A stretch of DNA of 9,090 nt from Pseudomonadota bacterium (GTDB taxonomy: Bacteria > Pseudomonadota > Gammaproteobacteria > Burkholderiales > Burkholderiaceae_D), in NCBI GenBank assembly GCA_023435945.1, contig JAEZLB010000316.1, positions 1 to 9,090 of the forward strand, given 5' to 3'. A model generated the notes under the pieces. It did not search any database and was not told the origin of the DNA. It saw nothing but the letters and a program-made list of their open reading frames with translations. Below, piece by piece: positions 6,219 through 9,090 of the stretch. Position 1 is the first letter of the stretch. Every line of letters begins with the position of its first letter. The position numbers and the translations under genes were made by a program.

Positions 6219-7448
6219 ATGAATAAGACTGCTGCACACCCCGGCCCGCTGGCCGGTATGCGAGTGCTGGAGCTGGCGCAGATCATGGCAGGGCCGACCT
6301 GCGGCATGATGCTGGCCGACATGGGCGCAGATGTGATCAAGGTAGAGAAGCTGCCGGGTGGCGACGATTCGCGTGGCTACCGCGAGCCGCGCGTGAACGG
6401 GGTATCGGCCCCGTTCATGATCCTGAATCGCAACAAGCGCGGCATTGCGCTGAATCTCAAGCACCCTGACGGCCGCCGCATCCTGCTGCGCATGGTGAAG
6501 AACGCAGATGTGCTGACCGAGAATTACCGGCGCGGCACGCTGGAAAAGCTGGGTCTCGGTTACGATGTCTTGTCCGAGGTGAATCCTGGCCTGATCTATT
6601 GCGCGGTATCCGGTTACGGGCGTGAAGGACCGTATGCCGACAAGGGCGGCTTCGATCTGATCGCGCAGGGATGTGCCGGCCTGATGTCGGTGACGGGTGA
6701 GCCGGGGCGGCCACCGGCAAAAACCGGTAACTCGATTGCGGACATCAATGCCGGCATACTCGCGGTGGTCGGCATCACGGCCGCCTATGCGCACAAGCTG
6801 AAAACCGGGCGTGGCCAGGTCGTAGATACCTCCCTGATGGAGGCGGCCTTGCAGCAGACTTACTGGCATGCTGCCATCTATTTCGCCACCGGCGAATCCC
6901 CCGGACCGGCAGGTTCGGCCCATCTCCTTACCGCCCCCTATCAGGCATTTCGTGCCAAAGATGGCTGGATCAATATCGGCGGCGCTAACCAGGCTAACTG
7001 GGAACGCATTGCCGAAGTGATGGGCCATCCCGAGTGGCGCACCGATGAACGTTTCATCACCAACAGCGCACGCATGATAAATATCGAAGCGCTGACCGCC
7101 GCCATGAACGAGGTATTGGCAACGCGTACCAAGGAAGAATGGATAGCGGCATTCGATGCCGTTGGCGTGCCGGTGGGGCCCGTGCATTCTATAGGCGAGG
7201 CGCTGACCCATCCGCAGACGCTGGCGCGCAATATGGTGGTCGATCTCGAGCACCCGCAGGCCGGACCGACCAAGGCGCTGGGATGTCCCGTGCATTTTTC
7301 TGAAACGCCTACGCGCATAGACAGGCACGCCCCTATGCTGGGTGAGCATTCGCGCGAGCTGCTGAAGGAATACGGGTTCAGCAATAGCGAGATCGACAAG
7401 TTCGTGGCAGACGGTGTGATAGAGGAAGCGACGGCCATGCAGGAGTGA
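6219..7448 (+). CDS. Family III CoA-transferase (CaiB/BaiF family)
   Basis: This enzyme transfers CoA between carboxylic acids, classically through a mixed anhydride on a conserved Asp. Taking the ATG at 6219 it is 409 aa, a normal length. Landmarks are PLAGMRVLELAQIMAGP (10-26), MGADVIKVEKLPGGD (35-49), NRNKRGIALNLKHPDGR (70-86), YCAVSGYGREGPYADKGGFD (127-146), the catalytic-Asp motif SIADINAG (D175), then GRGQVVDTSLMEAAL and, near the C-terminus, DRHAPMLGEHSRELL. An in-frame ATG at 6204 would add five residues; neither start has a good ribosome binding site. All expected catalytic features are present. With the transporter upstream and a crotonase-fold enzyme 31 bp downstream, the likely job is activation of the imported acid using a donor such as succinyl-CoA or acetyl-CoA. 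Substrate and donor are not determinable here. Confidence 0.95.
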   Translation: MNKTAAHPGPLAGMRVLELAQIMAGPTCGMMLADMGADVIKVEKLPGGDDSRGYREPRVNGVSAPFMILNRNKRGIALNLKHPDGRRILLRMVKNADVLTENYRRGTLEKLGLGYDVLSEVNPGLIYCAVSGYGREGPYADKGGFDLIAQGCAGLMSVTGEPGRPPAKTGNSIADINAGILAVVGITAAYAHKLKTGRGQVVDTSLMEAALQQTYWHAAIYFATGESPGPAGSAHLLTAPYQAFRAKDGWINIGGANQANWERIAEVMGHPEWRTDERFITNSARMINIEALTAAMNEVLATRTKEEWIAAFDAVGVPVGPVHSIGEALTHPQTLARNMVVDLEHPQAGPTKALGCPVHFSETPTRIDRHAPMLGEHSRELLKEYGFSNSEIDKFVADGVIEEATAMQE

Positions 7449-7479
7449 CCGGCGTGCATCATGTCAAGCGAGGACGAAT

Positions 7480-8256
7480 ATGAGTGAAGGACAGGTCCAT
7501 CTTTCGATACGTGACGGGATTGCGAGCATCGTCATAGACCGCCCGGAAGCGCGCAATGCGATGACCTGGTTCATGTACGACAGGTTAGCTGTAATCGGTG
7601 AGCACATCGCAAATGACCCGGCCGTAAAGGTAGCAACAATACGGGGCGAAGGCGGAGAAGCGTTTGTCGCAGGCACTGACATCGAACAATTCAAGGAATT
7701 TTCAGGGGGCGACGACGGTATTGCCTATGAAAAGAAAATTGACGAACGCATACGCTTGATCGAGCAGCTTCCCATTCCGGTAATTGCGATTGTTGATGGC
7801 TGGGCCATAGGTGGCGGACTCGCCATATCCGCAGCCTGCGATTTCAGGATAGCCAGTCCCAAATCATCCTTCGGCGTGCCGATCGCTCGCACCTTGGGCA
7901 ATTGCCTGTCGATGGGGAACCTGACGCGTATCGTGGAAGCCTTCGGCGCAAGCCGCGCAAAGCGAATGCTGCTGCTTGCGGAAACCATCAGCGCAGAAGA
8001 AGCGAGATCCTGCGGCTTCGTGACCGAGATAGCCGAATCGGATCAGTTGGACAGCAAGGCAGCGGAGATGTGTGCCCGCCTGATGAAGCATGCGCCGGTC
8101 ACGATGAGGGTGTCGAAGGAAGGAATACGCCGCGTAGTCAGTGAGGGTTTGCCGCCGGGAGAGGATCTGATAGCGGAATGTTATGCAAGCCGGGATTTCA
8201 AGATCGGGGTTGAGGCGTTCTTGAACAAAACCAAGCCACAGTGGACGGGGACGTGA
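7480..8256 (+). CDS. Crotonase-superfamily enzyme (annotated type: enoyl-CoA hydratase/isomerase), atypical active site
   Basis: This 258-aa acyl-CoA enzyme has the crotonase fold. The N-terminal IASIVIDRPEARNAM (14-28) and the two oxyanion-hole segments AFVAGTDIEQF (61-71) and DGWAIGGGLAISAACDFRIA (106-125) are intact, so it should bind and polarise a thioester carbonyl. By manual alignment with rat mitochondrial enoyl-CoA hydratase, the two catalytic glutamates are absent: the Glu144 position is A115 (GGGLA) and the Glu164 position is I135 (FGVPI). Instead there is PIARTLGNCLSMGN (134-147), which I recall from a subgroup of crotonases of unproven function. GAGGA (7470-7474) lies 5 bp before the ATG. 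The gene follows the CoA-transferase by 31 bp, so it probably acts on that enzyme's thioester product. Isomerase, hydrolase, lyase or decarboxylase chemistry are all possible. Confidence 0.93.
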   Translation: MSEGQVHLSIRDGIASIVIDRPEARNAMTWFMYDRLAVIGEHIANDPAVKVATIRGEGGEAFVAGTDIEQFKEFSGGDDGIAYEKKIDERIRLIEQLPIPVIAIVDGWAIGGGLAISAACDFRIASPKSSFGVPIARTLGNCLSMGNLTRIVEAFGASRAKRMLLLAETISAEEARSCGFVTEIAESDQLDSKAAEMCARLMKHAPVTMRVSKEGIRRVVSEGLPPGEDLIAECYASRDFKIGVEAFLNKTKPQWTGT

Positions 8257-8283
8257 GGCGGATGCGGCAGTGGCTTTAGCCCT

Positions 8284-8316
8284 TCATATCCTCTCCCCTT
8301 CACGGAGAGGATATGA
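8284..8316. terminator. 13-bp perfect inverted repeat between convergent genes
   Basis: Arms TCATATCCTCTCC (8284-8296) and GGAGAGGATATGA (8304-8316) are exactly complementary with a 7-nt loop. It lies 27 bp after the crotonase stop and 45 bp past the argD stop on the opposite strand, the place for a shared bidirectional terminator. Neither side has a T run, so it may instead be a dispersed palindromic repeat or an mRNA 3'-end stabiliser. The rest of the 105-bp gap (8257-8361) shows nothing else. Confidence 0.5.
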
Positions 8317-8361
8317 GTTCAAGTACCAAGCCCGACCTTGCCGTTCCGCCATCCCCGGCTA

Positions 8362-9071
8362 TCAGTATCCCAACTTTTTCAACACATCCGACAGCATCGT
8401 AATCATCTGGTCGATTTCGTCTTTCGTCACGTTCAGCGAAGGCATGAAGCGCAGCAATTCGGGGCGGGGCGAGTTCAGCAGCAGGCCGACCGGTTCCAGA
8501 TCACGTGCAATATCAACGATCTGCGTGCCGATGGCATGACCGAGTTGCAGCGCGCGCAGCAGGCCTTCGCCGCGTTCGCCTTGCAGGCCATGCTTGGCAC
8601 TCAGCTTGTTCAGTTCGGCGCTCAGGTAATGTCCCGTTTCCTGCACGCTTTGCATGAAACCCGGAGCGAGCAGGGTTTTCAGTACTGCGCAGCCCACTGC
8701 AGTCATCAGCGGATTGCCGTTGTAAGTGCCGCCCTGGTCGCCAGGTTCGAAGACGGCGAATTCTTCCTTGCATAGCAGTGCCGACAACGGCACACCACCA
8801 CCAATCCCTTTACCCAGCGTCATCACGTCAGGTTCGATGTCGGAAAGCTGGTAAGCGAACAGCTTGCCGGTACGGCCGAAGCCGGTTTGTACTTCGTCGA
8901 CAATCAGCAGGATGTTGTGCTTCTTGGTCAGGGCGCGCAGGCCTTGCATGAATTCGCGTGTGGCGGGAATGACGCCGGCTTCACCTTGCACAGGTTCCAG
9001 CATCACACCGACCGTGTTTTCATTGATCAGGGCTTCGACGCTGGCGAGGTCGTTCAGGGTCGCGTTTGGGA
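8362..9071 (-). CDS. argD: Acetylornithine aminotransferase, C-terminal part only
   Basis: This is a class III (ornithine-type) PLP aminotransferase of arginine biosynthesis, converting N-acetylornithine and 2-oxoglutarate to N-acetylglutamate semialdehyde and glutamate. About 236 of roughly 400 residues are present; the 5' part is lost at the window end. Coding continues upstream of the GTG at 9006, which is an internal Val. The frame reads [20 protein letters not shown] into [10 protein letters not shown], a normal family join. Visible landmarks are [15 protein letters not shown] with the PLP-contacting Asp, TLGKGIGGG with the Schiff-base Lys (codon 8809-8811), and [17 protein letters not shown] with the phosphate-binding Thr. 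The stop is TGA at 8364-8362. The frame is broken at 9072 by a non-genomic-looking tail. Other members of the class (AstC, GabT) are possible, but the signatures favour ArgD. It is convergent to and probably unrelated to the catabolic cluster. Confidence 0.9.
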
Positions 9072-9090
9072 CTGTCTCTTATAAACATCA
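9072..9090 (+). other. Tn5/Nextera mosaic-end sequence, probable library-adapter artefact
   Basis: The last 19 bases, CTGTCTCTTATAAACATCA, match the 19-bp Tn5 mosaic end CTGTCTCTTATACACATCT at 17 positions, differing only at 9084 and 9090. The orientation is that of adapter read-through at the 3' end of a read. The element ends exactly at the last base of the window and breaks the ArgD frame. The codon spanning the junction (+ strand 9070-9072) starts GA; restoring A at 9072 gives TTC (Phe) on the coding strand, hence FPNATLND, close to the GFPKA-LND I recall from ArgD relatives. Genomic sequence therefore probably ends at 9071. Confidence 0.85.

Noticed and set aside
6150..7349. A 399-codon minus-strand open frame
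   Set aside because: It lies opposite the CoA-transferase, whose motifs are unmistakable. Its translation is rich in His, Arg and Gly without family motifs, a typical antisense shadow.
7480..8256. Carnitine-type (CaiB/CaiD) pathway
   Set aside because: A CoA-transferase next to a crotonase recalls cai operons, but no ligase, dehydrogenase or betaine transporter is present and the crotonase active site is atypical.
9072..9090. A genuine IS50/Tn5 insertion in argD
   Set aside because: The match is to the hybrid mosaic end used in library kits rather than to natural IS50 ends, and it stops exactly at the window end with no IS50 sequence beyond.

Overview
The window looks like a chromosomal accessory region of a betaproteobacterium, probably of the order Burkholderiales. 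Three things suggest this. There is a complete tripartite tricarboxylate transporter (TctC/Bug, TctB, TctA), a family greatly expanded in that group. The FCD-type GntR regulator, Bug receptor and family III CoA-transferase form a combination typical of its catabolic islands. The ArgD fragment carries signatures I recall from Burkholderiales acetylornithine aminotransferases. The genus cannot be named from the sequence alone.

Layout. A GntR/FCD repressor gene (24-767, minus strand) is divergent from a seven-gene plus-strand cluster. The 224-bp region between them is AT-rich and carries two copies of a 15-bp sequence centred on GTATAC, very likely the regulator's operators. The cluster encodes a class V aminotransferase of the serine/alanine/aspartate-glyoxylate group (992-2206), a Bug periplasmic receptor (2260-3285), the small TctB membrane subunit (3318-3833), the large TctA membrane subunit (3858-5393), a GlcG/HbpS-like protein (5484-5930), a CaiB/BaiF (family III) CoA-transferase (6219-7448) and a crotonase-fold enzyme (7480-8256). 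Gaps are short except 90 bp before glcG and about 290 bp before the CoA-transferase. The latter gap contains an unrecognised small ORF and a terminator-like hairpin with a T6 run. A 13-bp perfect inverted repeat lies between the cluster and a convergent, 5'-truncated argD (8362-9071, minus strand).

How the genes may work together (inference). A carboxylate is bound by the Bug protein, imported by TctAB, activated to its CoA thioester by the CoA-transferase and transformed by the crotonase-fold enzyme. The aminotransferase would either deaminate the substrate or remove glyoxylate produced by the route. The GntR protein would release both operators when it binds substrate or a product. The crotonase lacks both glutamates that define classical enoyl-CoA hydratases, so its reaction is probably not ordinary hydration. 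I do not recognise the whole set as a characterised pathway, and its substrate is unknown.

Artefact warning. The last 19 bases (9072-9090) match the Tn5/Nextera mosaic end at 17 of 19 positions. They break the ArgD reading frame and end exactly at the window end. The genomic sequence therefore most likely stops at 9071.
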